Shown here piece after piece: positions 26,001 through 38,073 of a stretch of 64,000 nt of DNA; the stretch's first letter is position 1; each line of letters begins with the position of its first letter. The notes beneath the pieces are model-generated. The model did not search any database. It worked only from the letters and a program-made list of their open reading frames with translations, and had not been told where the DNA came from. Source of the DNA: Chrysemys picta bellii (taxonomy: Eukaryota > Chordata > Testudines > Emydidae); assembly GCF_011386835.1 (NCBI RefSeq), contig NC_088809.1, positions 2,985,001 through 3,049,000 of the forward strand, written 5' to 3'. The translations under genes and the position numbers were made by a program.

Positions 26001-27227
26001 CGCGGAATGAATAGATAATTTTCTCCGCCAATGAAATCCGCTCTTGGGTGTCACTATGTCTGTTGGAACTCCCAATGGAGCTGGTGACTGCACAGAGTTA
26101 AAAATAGGAGTTGCTCAGTTACTATTAATAGCTGAGAGGTTAGAGCCATGCAAAACATTGAATTTTTTCCCCCAACATCCGCAAAGGAAAAGTCATGATG
26201 CTATAAGGGGGGAATTATTGCTTGCTTTGCCCTAAAACAGCAGCAAAAGAGAGCCTAGAACACTCTTGCACCTGCATGCCCTTAAAATAGAACATCCGTA
26301 ACACCTGGAAGGTGTCATTAGCACAGAATGTAATTAGGCCCTGAATAGATTGCTTCCCAGGGGTCCACACTCATTAACAAGAACACTTCACCAGAACAAT
26401 GCACAAAGCAAATTGTGAGACCTGGGCAAAGTCCGAATCCTTCTCACCATGACTCTTACTGGCTTAGCTAAGGGAGGCCACATTTTGGCTCATCTGGTAG
26501 AGCTGCTGCCTATGACCACAAGAGTCTTGATTTAGCCTCTTCTATGATCAAATGCAGGAGTCTATCTACCCCCCTTCCCCCCCGCCCTCCTAAGAGGAGC
26601 CTCTCTACTGATCTCCTGTAGTTTCTGGCCACCTGTTTGGCAAATGCAACACAAACTGCCTGCACAAGAGTCGCATGCAGCTACATCAGATCTGTTTTAG
26701 AAAATGAGTCTGAAGAACAGAAGAAGAAAGAGCCATCTGTGATTTTCCCCCCCCCAACAGTGGCTGGCAGAACTTATAAGACCCAAATGATGGTGCTGTT
26801 GCTAGTGCAAATTGGGGAATGGATGATGAAAAGTCAGGGACACAGATCTGCTCAAAGAGTCAAGCCAGCCATTTAGCTGGCAACAAATCACCTACTGAGG
26901 GAAATTGACAAAATGTGCTTGCTGGCACATCCAGGAAGAAAAATTCATTTCTGTTCTCCAAATCCTGGCAGGATTTGCTTCCCTCATAGGCTCGTATCTG
27001 GAAAATTCTAGACTGACTGCAGCTCCTTTTTCTTTCTCTTTGCAGAGAAGTTGACTGTTACCTTTTTACTGTCTCTTTTTTATGGAAATACAATGGAACA
27101 ATCATTTCATCACTGTAGCAACATCAACTACCGCAGCTCTAGGCTGGTTTGATCAGTTAAAGATACAGTATGGTTGATTTGTGCTACTGAGGAATTCTCA
27201 AAAATAAATAAATAGTGAGAGGAGAGC

Positions 27228-27228
<1 letters not shown>
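23076..27228. other. Non-coding, almost empty of recognisable features
   Basis: A C-run plus ACAC tract at 25227-25250 and a possible tRNA-like SINE trace at about 26480-26545 (GGCTCATCTGGTAGAGCTGC) are all I can name. The 165-codon minus-strand frame at 24863-25360 spans the ACAC tract and resembles no protein I know. Confidence 0.4.

Positions 27229-27258
<30 letters not shown>
27229..27258. repeat. (TG)15 microsatellite
   Basis: An uninterrupted TG run of 30 bases, likely length-polymorphic. It lies 650 bp upstream of the first SPECC1 coding exon. Confidence 0.95.
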
Positions 27259-27259
<1 letters not shown>

Positions 27260-27909
27260 ATTCTGTTTTGAATATAATATATTTTTAACGTAATCATGGT
27301 TCAAGATGAAGTTGCTGGATTGACAGTCTGACCTGGAATCCTCTCTCTTATCCTCAGGACTGGTACAGACTTTTATGTTTTCTTTGCATGAGGTGTGGCG
27401 AAAGATCCTAGTCCAGTGCAAAATGTTATCATTTTGTCTCTTGGGACTGTCTTAATATTATTGAGTTTCTGGGTAAAGCCCATCTTATGATTCTGAAGCC
27501 TGGCTGCTAAAAATAAGGACAACTGCACCTTCTTCAGTGGTTGCTTTTTTGAAATCTGAGGGTTGCAGTTAACTTGCATAACATAATGCAAATTGCAGCT
27601 TTCCCTGTACTTTCTAATATTGGATAGGCAATCCCATGGAGATTACAGGCCCAAGCAGAATTCAGTGTTCCCTCTATGTATTTCATGTGTTACAAATCTG
27701 TATTAAAGGTGTGGGTGGCTGCAGGCCCCTTTATCGATCTCTGAAGGCCATGCTTTGGCTATTCTTGAATGTCTGCCTGTGTGAAGAGAGGGGAGAATTT
27801 GGTGTATTCCTTTCAGCCCTTTAAATTGGCGCCAGGCACCTCTGCCTCTCTTTGGATTCCAAATGCTTTAAAAACATTAATATCTGCTTTCTTTTCTGAT
27901 ATTCTGCAG

Positions 27910-28077
27910 ACTGACTCCTCTGGAAAGAAAATGAAGAGTGCTGCCAGACCTTGGAGTGCAATGGCAAAGCAAGGGAACCATGGGATTGACAGAGGAAAAT
28001 CTCTCCCCACCACTTCCTCAGGCATGAAGACTTCCAAATCCTCTACTTCACTTGCTTTTGAATCTCGGCTCAGCAAG
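27910..28077 (+). CDS. SPECC1: SPECC1 (cytospin-B) first coding exon
   Basis: This exon begins the cytospin-B protein, a coiled-coil and calponin-homology protein that associates with the actin and microtubule cytoskeleton. A pyrimidine-rich tract ending in TTCTGCAG at 27909 is the acceptor. The exon has 21 bases of leader, then ATG at 27931 with A at -3, and 49 codons ending exactly at the donor AAG|GTACTA (28077/28078), phase 0. The peptide starts MKSAARPW and contains [21 protein letters not shown] recognise this as the SPECC1 N-terminus, which in human begins MRSAAKPW and has the same 49-residue length. The segment is serine and lysine rich and of low complexity, before the coiled coils. 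The open frame continues upstream of the acceptor, but that part does not resemble cytospin-B and is treated as intron. The donor is weak at +4 to +6. Identity rests on remembered homology, which is strong over the whole exon. Confidence 0.9.
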
Positions 28078-28225
28078 GTACTAACCAGTAAGCAGTGTAC
28101 AAGCATTCCAAACTGATTCCAAGCTATCACTCCAGTTAAGGCGGGCCATGTCACCAAGTGTTTAGGGCTTTGGCACTGAGTGTGTGAATGTCTGGATCAG
28201 ACTCTACTGTATGCTTATTATACCA

Positions 28226-28420
28226 TAAGGAGTCCTTGTGGCACCTTAGAGACGAACACATTTATTTGGGCATAAGCTTTCGTGGGCATAAGACACAGAC
28301 CTTTCGTGCTCACTGGGCATAAGCTTTTGTGCCCAAATAAATGTGTTCGTATCTAAGGTGCCACAAGGACTCGTTGTTGTTTTTGCTGATACAGACTAAC
28401 ACAGCTACTACTCTGAAACC
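28226..28420. mobile_element. Palindromic Penelope-like terminal fragment
   Basis: A 195-bp insertion flanked by identical 10-bp duplications TATTATACCA (28216-28225 and 28421-28430). The right arm carries TAAGGTGCCACAAGGACT and ends ACTACTCTGAAACC. The left arm is the reverse complement of part of the same unit (AGTCCTTGTGGCACCTTA), so two copies face head to head. The core CCACGAAAGCTTATGCC in the left arm resembles the 3' side of the hammerhead-ribozyme region known in Penelope-like elements. No reverse transcriptase is present. Confidence 0.8.
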
Positions 28421-28539
28421 TATTATACCACAGTGTCTGTATACATTTGACCATATTGTATGTTTTGGGATAGTCGTTCCAGATTTGTCTCTGTGTATGG
28501 ATTGGTGTGTGGTGGGGATGAAGGAGGAAATTTGACCAT

Positions 28540-28590
28540 GGTGGGTGGGTGGGTGTGGTTTGGACTGGACTGTGGTGTGTGTGTGTGTGT
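28540..28590. repeat. GGTG- and TG-rich simple repeats
   Basis: A short GGTG-type tandem followed by a 16-base TG run. A 14-T tract follows at 28755-28768. Confidence 0.85.
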
Positions 28591-29084
28591 AGTGCATGCA
28601 TTGGATATATTGTGGGTGAAGGATTAGTCTGTACAAAGTATGTGTGGATCAAATTGTACTCTGTGGATGTGGATTGGATTGGACTGGATTGCACTAAATG
28701 GGTAGGAGTGGAGGGTGATTTTTAGGGTTTAGAATTTATTTTCCCAAAAAAGTGTTTTTTTTTTTTTTAAGGGTAATGAGATAATCTTGTGTCCTATAAT
28801 CTGTGGGGTTTTTTCCCCCCCTTTGAAAAGGCAAGGTACATAGCAAAAATATTGTTTGTGATAGAACTTTTACATTTCATCATACTCCTCTTTTTATATA
28901 TATATTTTAATAAGACCAGAAATGCACATGGAAAATAATGTTCCATTTTATTGCAAATTCCAAACCTGGGATAGTGCTGCATCTGTGTTCTGGCAGACCC
29001 TGAACAAAGAGAGCAATATGGTCCAAGTATAGAAAAAAGAATAGGAACTTGGGAACAGAGACTTTGTTTTCAACAATAAGAGCT

Positions 29085-29220
29085 GATTAGCTCTGTAGAA
29101 TACTACATATTGTTAATGTTCAAAGAGCCTTACAAACACTTATTAACCCTTGCAGCCTCCAGTGCAATGGGTCCATATATTATACCCACTTTACAGACTC
29201 CCACAACTCTAAGCATCTCC
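29085..29220 (-). repeat. Probable MIR SINE
   Basis: AAGAGCCTTACAAACACTTA and ATTATACCCACTTTACAGAC fit the 3' half of MIR in reverse. Diverged. Confidence 0.45.
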
Positions 29221-29278
29221 GAAATGAGACACTTTCAGCCCCGGGCTCCAGTCAATTTTTTTTCATTATAATTAATGG

Positions 29279-29461
29279 AGATATCCTGTCTCCTAGAACT
29301 GGAAGGGACCTTGAAAGGTCATCAAGTCCAGCCCCCTGCCTTCACTAGCAGGACCAAGTATTGATTTTGCCCCAGATCCCTAAGTGGCCCCCTCAAGGAT
29401 TGAACTCACAACCCTGGGTTTAGCAGGCCAATGCTCAAACCACTGAGCTATCCCTTCCCCC
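29279..29461 (-). mobile_element. tRNA-derived SINE with CR1-like tail (chelonian Cry/PolIII type)
   Basis: On the minus strand the element starts GGGATAGCTCAGTGGTTTGA, with an A box at 29437-29450 and a B box GGTTGTGAGTTCAATCC at 29397-29413, so it has an internal RNA polymerase III promoter. The downstream part (GGGGCTGGACTTGATGACC-like, then AAGGTCCCTTCCAGTTCTAG) is homologous to the 3' end of CR1. This allows mobilisation by CR1 machinery, as established for tortoise SINEs. It is not a tRNA gene: there is no acceptor stem pairing and no discriminator. Confidence 0.9.
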
Positions 29462-30540
29462 CAAGGTCCTTCCTCTAAAGTGTGGTGCTGTGCTGGCACT
29501 TCTGAGCGAGTGTTGTAGAGGTATGTGGGGGCAGGAAAGCAAGGGAACCTGATATGTTTAATTGTACATCTTTTAAAGAACATGGTGTTTTCTTTCTAGC
29601 TGCCTCCATGATCTCTAAGCTGCTAAGCAACTACAGTACAAACAAAAGCTGATCTAATGGAAGAGTTAGCAAGGGGCTGTGGAAAGAGAGACTGGGCAGT
29701 GAGGTGCACCTGGCACCATGAAAAGTGGTTAACTTGGTAAAAACTGCTGTAGAGAAAATGGATGGAGACTTCTCCAGAGGTCAGAAAGTCAGATTGCTCT
29801 GTCTTGCTCTCAGGAATGAACTGGCAAAGGCCCTGCCAAAACGCAAAACTTCAGATGTCTGGTTTCCTGCAGTAGATCAACGCTCTGGCTATCAAAGCTC
29901 ACATGCTCCCGGAGTCTGGGAAACCACAGACTGAGTCAGATGAAGAGATGAAAGAGAGAAGAAAATTGGAGCTGAGAGAGATTTGATCTTGCTTTAAAAA
30001 ATTACAATTCAGGAACCCCCTAACCATGGCATGTGTTTGCAGTATAATCTCCCTTCTCATCTCTTTTCTATCCACCAATATCTCATTCTAGTCTAGAGAG
30101 AGATGCTACAGTGCCTTGGTTTTTTAAGATTCTCAAAAGGCTTCTCTCTCTTGAAGGTTACTCGTTAGTTAATCTGAGCTGTGGAAGTGCACAAAAAGGG
30201 AAACGCAATTGGCGAGGGTTCTGAGATGGACTCCTCCTTATGTTGGTCTAGGCCAACATCATTTCAATGGTTTCCTTGTGAAGCATATGTTTTTTGGTCT
30301 TTCAGATTTGCATGAATTTCCTGAATACGCCTCTAGAATGAACTTGGATTACCAGAAAAAAAAATCAGTCTTGCTTTTTCAGGTGCAGTAAAGTTTACTG
30401 AGTAAACTCTGGATGTTAGCAGCTAGTGTTAGATTTTGGAATGTTAACATACATAGTGGTGAGCTGGCTAGTGGAAATTCAACCAATAAAAACTACATTA
30501 AAATATATGCTTGACTATCTCTTGTATGTCTGTGTCTAGT

Positions 30541-30800
30541 GCCCTGTAGTAGGTCAGGCTGGCACCTTGCCATGTGGCAGGAGGTCCTGGTTCAAATCTC
30601 ACACCAGGACTTTGGCTCATCACCAGTGCTGACATGGCAGTGCAGTACTGGAAGAGGAGATGCTGCATTGTTAGCAGTGCCAATCTTGGATTGCCACATT
30701 AAAGCAAGATCCTTTCTGTCAGCTTTGGGTGGGTTGTCCAATTGGAAGTCCTGCGGACATAAATTTGCTGTCCTGCCTAGCATTTCCTCTCTCAGAAAAA
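30541..30800 (+). repeat. Possible tRNA-derived SINE remnant
   Basis: A B-box-like GGTTCAAATCTC (30590-30601) is followed by GAGATGCTGCATTGTTAGCA and CACATTAAAGCAAGATCCTT. These resemble a widespread vertebrate SINE body with GCTGCACTGTC and ACGTTAAACCGAGGTCC motifs. Diverged; family not certain. Confidence 0.4.
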
Positions 30801-32785
30801 AATGTTCAGCTATTACTGAACACAATTTGTTTACAGAGTCACTGTATTAGTAGAGACTTATTCATAAGTTTTTGTTTAATACTTCGTGAAACTTTATTCT
30901 AGTGTGTATGTGTGGTTTTTTTTAATGCCTGAGCAAATATGATGCAGCAGCTCCACATATACCATTAGGTTTCAGGCTTGTAACTAGATCACTTGTCCTG
31001 AGATCGCAAATCCCTCCCACATCCTGCATGTTCCAAGTGCTTTCTTGAATGTCTGGGAGGGGACAAATCTGCAGTCACACTAGACGTATCCCCTGGGGAG
31101 CAGCTGTAACTAGTTCAGTTTAGTGGGTCCTGAATTGCCTGAGCATCTTGGGTACCAATTATCTGCTTCTTCCAGAAGGTCCCCCTTCAGGCTCCCTTAG
31201 CTATGCTTTTTACAGGACACCAAGGCTTCCAGTTCCTGTGCATCAACCACACTTCCATTTAAGTACCTGCTTAGAACACACCTTGGGGCAGGGATCTTGT
31301 CTTCTTCCAAGTTTGTGACCACATCAGTGAGGCTGTATGGATAATAATCTGGAGGTTTCTGCAGCTTCTTTGTCGAAACCTGAGAGCTGATGCATTTCTG
31401 TGCTGAGAATGATTCCCTCTGGCAATCTGAAGAGCGAAATGCCCTTTCTTGGATACATTCTTCCATTTTCACACTGATAATCAAATCCTGCACCTTCCAG
31501 TAGTGATGCTAGCACCAGCACCTACCAAACTGTCCTGGGTTAGCTTTATTCACTGCTGTTCAATAAATGAAGCCCCCGAAAGTCTAAACAGCTGAAATGA
31601 TGCCAGACTTAAGATAAAGGATTTCCCTTTGGTAACTGTGATAGTGGCCTCTGTGTTCTCTGCTCTTTCCTTTTGATGAAGCAGCCTGCAGTCCTCAGCT
31701 AAATGAATTTGGGATCTTGGCTCAATCCCTACTGGGCTTGTTGTTCATATCACAAAGCAGAGTTTATGATGCAGCTAAGTTCATCAGTTCTTGCTTGGCA
31801 GAGAGATGGGAATGAGCAGACAGCCTCTCCATTAGAAATGCCTGGCCCTCCCAGGTCAGGATCTGAGGTCACTGCTGGAGCAGAGTAGGGCCTTGTAAAA
31901 TGGTCTCAACTGAAACAGAAATAGAAAGCAGCAATTCTTGCAAGGCCTAGTACCTTTTGTGGCATAGGGGTGCACTGAGATGCCAGTTATTTTATATTGT
32001 TCCTTGACGGTTTTGTGCCTCAGTTTCCTCAGCTGCTTGTTTTCTTTATGTTCAGAAGCCTAGGTGCTTGAACAAGTGCAACTCCAACCAGGACGTAGGG
32101 AGAAGTCTCCAGTGCCGTGACTGATGATCAGGAGCTTCTGAATGGGACTCTGGGGATTTTTCATCCCATGCCCTCAGTCATTGCGTATTTCGTTCTCCCT
32201 CCTTCACACCCCACTATATAGCCTGCATCATCAAATCTGCATTGCCTCTTGGTCCACTTCACTGAAAGGCAGGAATTAATACAAAAATGCTTTTCCCCAC
32301 CGTGGAAGGCTGTTGAATTTGGTACTAATAATACCACCTAATAGATAAAATTTCAAGCACATGTATGAATGCACTGGGCCTGCTGCACCAGGGGATCAGG
32401 GAGTAGCCAGTGGTGTCCATTAGGCCTGGTATCTGAGTCAAATTTCATCAGTCTCATTTCTTTCTCAGCCTGCGGGATGTTGTCCTGGGTCTTGGCCCAA
32501 AGGAAAATATGTCCTTGCATTGCAGTGACCTCCTTGGTGCCAGGCTGGGAAAATCCCTCTAATATATGGGAGAAGGATATTCCCCTCTTCTGAATGTTCT
32601 GAAATGACTCCGGATTACTGTTCCCAAAGCAATAATTTCAGTGGGTTTCCTTTTCCTGAAATACTCCCTTCTCCAAGTGTGTCAGCACTTTTCTTTCAAC
32701 TTGTATGTCTGTAAAATCATCTAGCTCCTGGGCATACCAGATCTCTCATTTTTCTCGTTGCTCACAAGATCTCTCTTTCTTGCAG
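30801..32785. other. Intronic, nothing recognised
   Basis: A 98-codon minus-strand open frame at 31197-31493 has no familiar domain and no clear splice context. A short MIR-like trace is near 31995-32060. Confidence 0.4.
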
Positions 32786-32921
32786 CTAAAAAGAGCTAGC
32801 AGTGATGACATGTTAACAAAGCCAGGGGTGACAGCAGCCTCCGGGGTCTCCAGACTGAAGAAGACCATTACAACAGGAGCAATTTCTGAGCTTGCTGAGA
32901 ATCGACTGAAGTCCAGCACAG
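32786..32921 (+). CDS. SPECC1: SPECC1 (cytospin-B) second coding exon
   Basis: The acceptor is CTCTCTTTCTTGCAG ending at 32785 and the donor is G|GTAGGAGT at 32921/32922. The exon is 136 bases, 45 codons plus one base (phase 1), and reads directly on from the exon ending at 28077 across a 4708-bp intron. The peptide begins [14 protein letters not shown] and contains [11 protein letters not shown] and GAISELAE. These match the cytospin-B segment LKRASSEDTLNKPG with only conservative differences, and the two exons together have the same length as the human N-terminus. The region is basic, with a serine-rich start, and precedes the long coiled-coil region encoded by the next exon. The next exon should supply the last two bases of a glycine codon; no such exon was found to the right edge. 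Confidence 0.9.
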
Positions 32922-35464
32922 GTAGGAGTACACTGGATGGCAGATCAATTTCTCTCAGTTTACCAAGTTCCCAATTGAGTCTCTCATATGATCACCCCAC
33001 TAGTGTAGTGAGCCCTTTCCCACTATAATATTAATGTTGAGGCTGACACGGGCAGACGACAGCTTTCTGTGCCTCATAGACATACCTTTGATTATAGCCT
33101 ACACACCTTAAAGTCAGTGTTCCACCACAGCTTTGCTCCACGCCAACATTATCAGTTTTCCCACATTTGACACTAAACAAAATTTTACCATTTTCACAGG
33201 GTGATAAAAAATCAACTTTGCCTTTTGTGGAAAAATGGGGAAAACTGTAAAATCATGATTTTTTTTTCCCCAAACCTCATGCGCTTTTACTGCTCAATCA
33301 GCTGTACCTTGCCTTTGATTTTAATTCAATACGTTAGCTATTTTATTGAATTAATTTTCAGTCCATATACCTGTCATAATTGGTAACTTAACAGTGGCAT
33401 AACAGTTCTTAAAATGCTGGTAAATCCCATTAAATATGTTGCTTGGCTGTTTAGCATACACAATATTGTCTTAATGTTCAGATTATTGTATTTAGGATTC
33501 ATTGTGCCTTGTTTTTCAATATTGATTGCAGTAAATAACAATGTGTTATAACCTTCTTCTGTATAATTCAAGAGTGAAAGTGTTTTTTGTGAATTAAACA
33601 AGTCTTCAGAAGCACTGCAGAAATGTTAATTGAATTGTTATGCCCAAAGCTTGTGTGTTAGTCATTCTCAATTCAGATGTAATGGTGCTGAACTGTAGGA
33701 GCTTCACATATTGACCAGTTACAAAGAAGAGTCACTAGGTGGCACTAGTAGCTGGTGCTAAGACATGGTGAGAACTTTCTATCATCACTGCTTCCTGAGG
33801 GGATGGGGCTGTTCCATGCCGTTGTTGAAACCCAGCAGGGTCCTCCAGAAAGAATCTTGGTCATTGCAAAAGGGAAAGTCTCATTGTCCCAGACCAGACA
33901 TACACAGCATTATAGCCAAGCCCAGTCCAATGCCTAATAATGAAATAAACCAGGAGTGCTCAAACTTTTTCTGCGTGGATCATGTCTTAATAGAGACAGA
34001 TTGTCTCACAGAGGTCTCCTCTCCCCTTGCGATTGTGCAGACTCACCTCCCCTCACACAGCAGAGGCAGCAAGAGTCTGAGTTAAAAAAAGACTCAAAGC
34101 AGGATGGTGAGGTGGCATGTTGACCTAGTGGCCTCCTGTGGAGCTTGTCCCCTGTGCCTTTTCCTGGTGAGCTCTGCCCCTCTGCTCCTTCCAATTGCTT
34201 TCAGCTCTGCACCAGTTTCCAAAGGCAGCCAGGCACGCCATCTGCATACCAAGTACTCTGTGCAAACACGCGGCTTTCCCTGATGAGCTCAGCAAACACA
34301 CGCTTTTGTCTGCTCTCTGGTGGCATTTCAGAGAGAATGCAAGACCTTATTAAATTTGGCCGTGACCTCACTATTTATCATGGCCTCTGCAGGGTTTGCC
34401 AGCGTTCAGGCAGTGGGCAGAGCAATGTTGCTAACCAATGAGGGATAAAAACTTCATGGAAATTTTTATTCCCTTCAACTGAGTGGTGCATAATGTAACA
34501 TTGTAAAGGCATCATAGTAACCCAAACACAGATCCTATTCTTCAGTGAAGCAGAGCCAAGACACTAGAATTTAATGGTGGCTTGTCACTCGCATTTCATG
34601 GAAGCATTCGAGTTTCCGCAGCCAACAGAGTCACGCTGGCCAAAGATTCTTTGGGGGACAGTGAGAGGAGGAAGAGAACATACCCAGATACTGCAGCATG
34701 GGATCCTGGGAATGCAGCCAGGGCAGCATCACTGTAGGGATCCCAGAATGGAATACATATGTCAGATATAAAAGCAGAGGCTCTGTGCTGGAAAACTCAT
34801 CCCTCATGCCTATAGAACAGGGGGAAGGGAGAAGAGGATCTATGACTCTAAAAAATATAAAATAATATCTTGATTTGGTTCCTAGCAACCAGATGAAATT
34901 TGAATATTGTTCTTCCACCTTAGAACTGGTAGCTGACCGAGCATTCAGCTTTGCTTAGCACATGTCTAATTCTGAAGGAGAACATCCGCACTGAGCAACA
35001 TCAGCACAAGTTTGAGAATGTGCATCTGTGGCTGTGTAATACACAAATAATCAGTAATTGTTTAAATCTTAAATTCATAAAGTGCCTTTTAATGTGGAAA
35101 ATAGACCCAGGTGCTTTACATATTGTGTGTGCATGGGCACACCAGATCCTGCAGCCTTTACTCAGGGGAGTAGTTGCATGCTCCAAAGGGTTCTTTGAGG
35201 GTGATCTGGGCTCATTGTTCTGGTTTCCTCTTTTTCCTACCTTGAGAATGTTTGCTCAGGCATTGGAAGGTTTTGATGGCAACGGGTGAGTTTTCAGTGG
35301 GCGCACTCTCACACACCCCTATATATAATATAATAAAAGCAGGAAGGAGGATATAAAGCCAAATGCTCTCATTCCATAGGCATGCTAAGGACAGATACCG
35401 AAGGTGAAATTATATTAAAGTTAATGTTTAAAATTAAATATAACAAGTTAGGAGGGAAGATACT
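32922..35464. other. Intronic, almost nothing recognised
   Basis: CAGGAGTGCTCAAACTTTTT at about 33951 resembles one end of a hAT MITE without a visible partner. No exon seen. Confidence 0.35.
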
Positions 35465-35964
35465 GTACATCTGGGGTCAGGCTTGGGTTATGAGGAATTA
35501 CAGGTATTGGTTGCAAGGATGAAGAGATACAGACATATCACATAACCGGCATAGACCCAGATTGGGGTGCAAGAGTTTTTTAAAGAGTCAGTGGATAAGT
35601 GGGTTCGGGTACGCCACCCATGGAATGTATAAGGAGTCCAAGTCAGTATCGGTGCAGCGAATGAGTACATGGGTGGGGTGCGTCCCTTGGTTTGTCAGGG
35701 AAGGAAGTGGGCTATTTCCCTGGTCGGCGGTCTCAATTACTCAATGTGGTATTGATGGTGTCCTGTGATGTGTTCCGTATAAATGTCTCTCGACCACCTG
35801 ATGGTGTCATACACCATGAGCTGTCTCATGAGCCGGGTGTAGTGTCGACCGACTCCGCACGCTGTCAGTACCGGCTCGTTGTGGGGGTCCCACGAGCCCA
35901 GGGCTCCCACAATCAGTATCTCCTCACCTACAAGAAGATTAGGACCTGAAGTGACAGAGGTCAC
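35465..35964 (-). pseudogene. R2-like LINE, C-terminal coding end and 3' UTR
   Basis: The minus-strand frame from 35964 to 35737 reads ILIVGALGSWDPHNEPVLTA, then CGVGRHYTRLMRQLMVYDTI and RWSRDIYTEH. This pattern (a GALGSWDP.N..VL..CG motif, then RLMR.LM..DTIRWSRDIY) is what I remember from the very C-terminus of R2-type LINEs that carry a restriction-like endonuclease. The stop is at 35737. The following minus-strand sequence to about 35465, containing TGTGATATGTCTGTATCTCT, looks like its 3' UTR. The reverse transcriptase, zinc fingers and catalytic endonuclease residues are missing. Clade assignment is from memory. Confidence 0.5.
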
Positions 35965-37740
35965 TGAGTGCCCCTTGGGAAATCTGTGTTGAGAGAAAGA
36001 GACTTTAGAAAAAGTTCAACAGAGAGAAGTTAAGCTGCAGCAAGTGCAGTTGCTGGAACCCCACTGAAGCAGTAACTCCAAGGTGTCTTTGACAGTGGAC
36101 AGGGCTAAGCTGCAATAGTAACTTGAATGCAGAATCAAGCTAGGTGAGCATATTTGCCTGGCTGGGAAATGTAAGACTTGGGTTTTGGGAGATCCAGGTG
36201 GCTATCGTGTGGCTGGCTGATAGAGAGGCACAAAGAATTCTAGGCTGTCTGACCCAGAGGCCTCTGGTTTTGACATTCAGCTTTCTCCTCGCTGTGCCTC
36301 TGCCCGCGTTTTCGATCTGCATGGGAGCATGTATTTCTGCGCCTTCCAATAAAGGACCCAAAGGTCTGATGCTCGTGCTCACTTTCCGATGTTTCTCCTG
36401 GGCAGGAATTGTGGTGTTGGCCTCCCATGTCTCAGGATTCCAGACTCTTGTGTGCTGAATGCAGACCCATACCATGTCATACAGACAGTGTGTGATCTCC
36501 TTGCCCCCAGCTGCACCAGACTCCCCTGGCTCCTCTTCCTTTCAAGTTCCACTTCAGACTTCCCCTGTCTGGTTTTGAACCTCTTGCTAGCCTCACTCCA
36601 CTCGGCTTCCTACTCCCTCTGCAAGCCTACTGCCCTCCCCTGTCCCACCTCATTCCGTGTTAGCCCCTTCTTGGTGTGAGAGAACCACAGCTTCTGCCCT
36701 CAGGCCTTTGTATCTCTCTGCCTCTTCAGCTCTACACCACCTTCTTCCAGATCTCTGCTGAAATCATAAGTTCTTTTCTCCGTTACTGACACCTGTTCCT
36801 TTCGCTCTTCCTTTTGTTCTTATTTGAGTCAGTGGTTGGGTTACTTATCTAGAATGCAGTTTTATCTGAAGGACACTACGGAAACTCAGATTGTATATTG
36901 TGATGTGTCTGTAACATTATTGCTGGCCTATAACTTAAAAGAAACAAATTATTGAAACCAAAAATGCCAAGGTTGCATACTCCCTTGAGCATAACCCTCC
37001 CACATTTGTTTTGGTGACCTTGAGCAATAGTGTGTGTTCCCAATGTCGCAGATAATAAATAATTGACACCACCCTTGCCTGTCTAAACACAGCCTGTGGT
37101 GTGTAGGCTGTCCTTCATGGAGTTTAAGCCATGCACACCATTCTTTTTATGCTGACACAGACTACCCTGTCTACCTCATTAGAAGCTAATGCAGTAAATC
37201 AGAGGCAGCTTAAAGGAAGACTGGGCCAACCCCCTCTGTCCCCCTGGCAAGCGGAGACTGAGCAAACGGACTGGAGACAGATCCCAAGCTAGAATTCCTG
37301 CTTTGTGATGTTTGGCTACGTAAACTCCTGGCTGTTTTGAAAGTGTATGTAAAATGAAATGACACATACAGGGAGAGCTGCCTTGGATGTAGATTCCTGT
37401 TCCACTGGGTTATTTCTTGCCGTGGGGAGCCCTGAAGCAGAGTGTTAAAGGCCAGATTTCTAAAGCTCTTACAGCTGTTACTCAGAATGTTCCTGTGTAA
37501 CAAAAGGAGCTGGAGGAACAACAAAACTGAAGGAGAATGGGGGAAGGTCTTTGGAAATGCCTATGTAATGTTTGCATTTACCAAGCTAAGTAGTAAATAA
37601 ATTGGCTGAAAAGGTGTAGCTATACAGGTGTATACCCAAGCTGGTACATTTTGGAATCCCTCCCATCCTTGGATCTCAGGGTTATGGGAAGGTCGGTGTT
37701 TCCCAAACTATGAAGTTTTTAGGTTTACAAATGAAACTAA
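35965..37740. other. Intronic, nothing recognised
   Basis: Open frames of 62 to 111 codons overlap on both strands at 36140-36475 and match no familiar protein. No repeat named. Confidence 0.4.
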
Positions 37741-38073
37741 ATAACTGTGACTTTATACCCCATATTCGTCATAGAAATATGGTTATGATATGAATATGGC
37801 ATAACTAAGATATACTTTATGCAAGATGGTTTATGTAAGATATCATTGGAACAGTTATGAATGTGATTATCCAATTTGTATGCATATATCATTTCTGTAT
37901 CTAAAGTTAGGAATATGGACTATGTAACAATTACAACTGGGTGGGTATTCGGGAGACACCCCCCAGACAACAGGCCATCAGCCTTGATGGGCCGTTACGA
38001 AGAAACAAGACTGTGAAGATACTAATCTCTCTTCTTCCTGCGAGTAGTCCTGGGAAGTAGCTGACACACTACT

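Larger units (their letters stand above)
28078..32785 (+). other. SPECC1: SPECC1 intron between the first two coding exons
   Basis: GT-AG intron of 4708 bp, phase 0. It holds a palindromic Penelope-like insertion (28226-28420), TG-rich simple repeats, an MIR remnant, a tRNA-derived SINE on the minus strand (29279-29461) and a possible older SINE near 30.5 kb. Nothing else was recognised in it. Confidence 0.8.

Noticed and set aside
27769..27930. Upstream extension of the SPECC1 reading frame
   Set aside because: The open frame continues upstream of 27931, but it crosses the acceptor at 27909 and does not match cytospin-B; the ATG at 27931 aligns with the known start.
29397..29454. tRNA gene on the minus strand
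   Set aside because: A and B boxes are present, but there is no closing acceptor stem and the sequence continues into a CR1-like tail, so it is a SINE.
31197..31493. 98-codon minus-strand open frame considered as an antisense exon
   Set aside because: It has normal-looking composition but no recognisable domain and no supported splice sites; kept only as unsupported.
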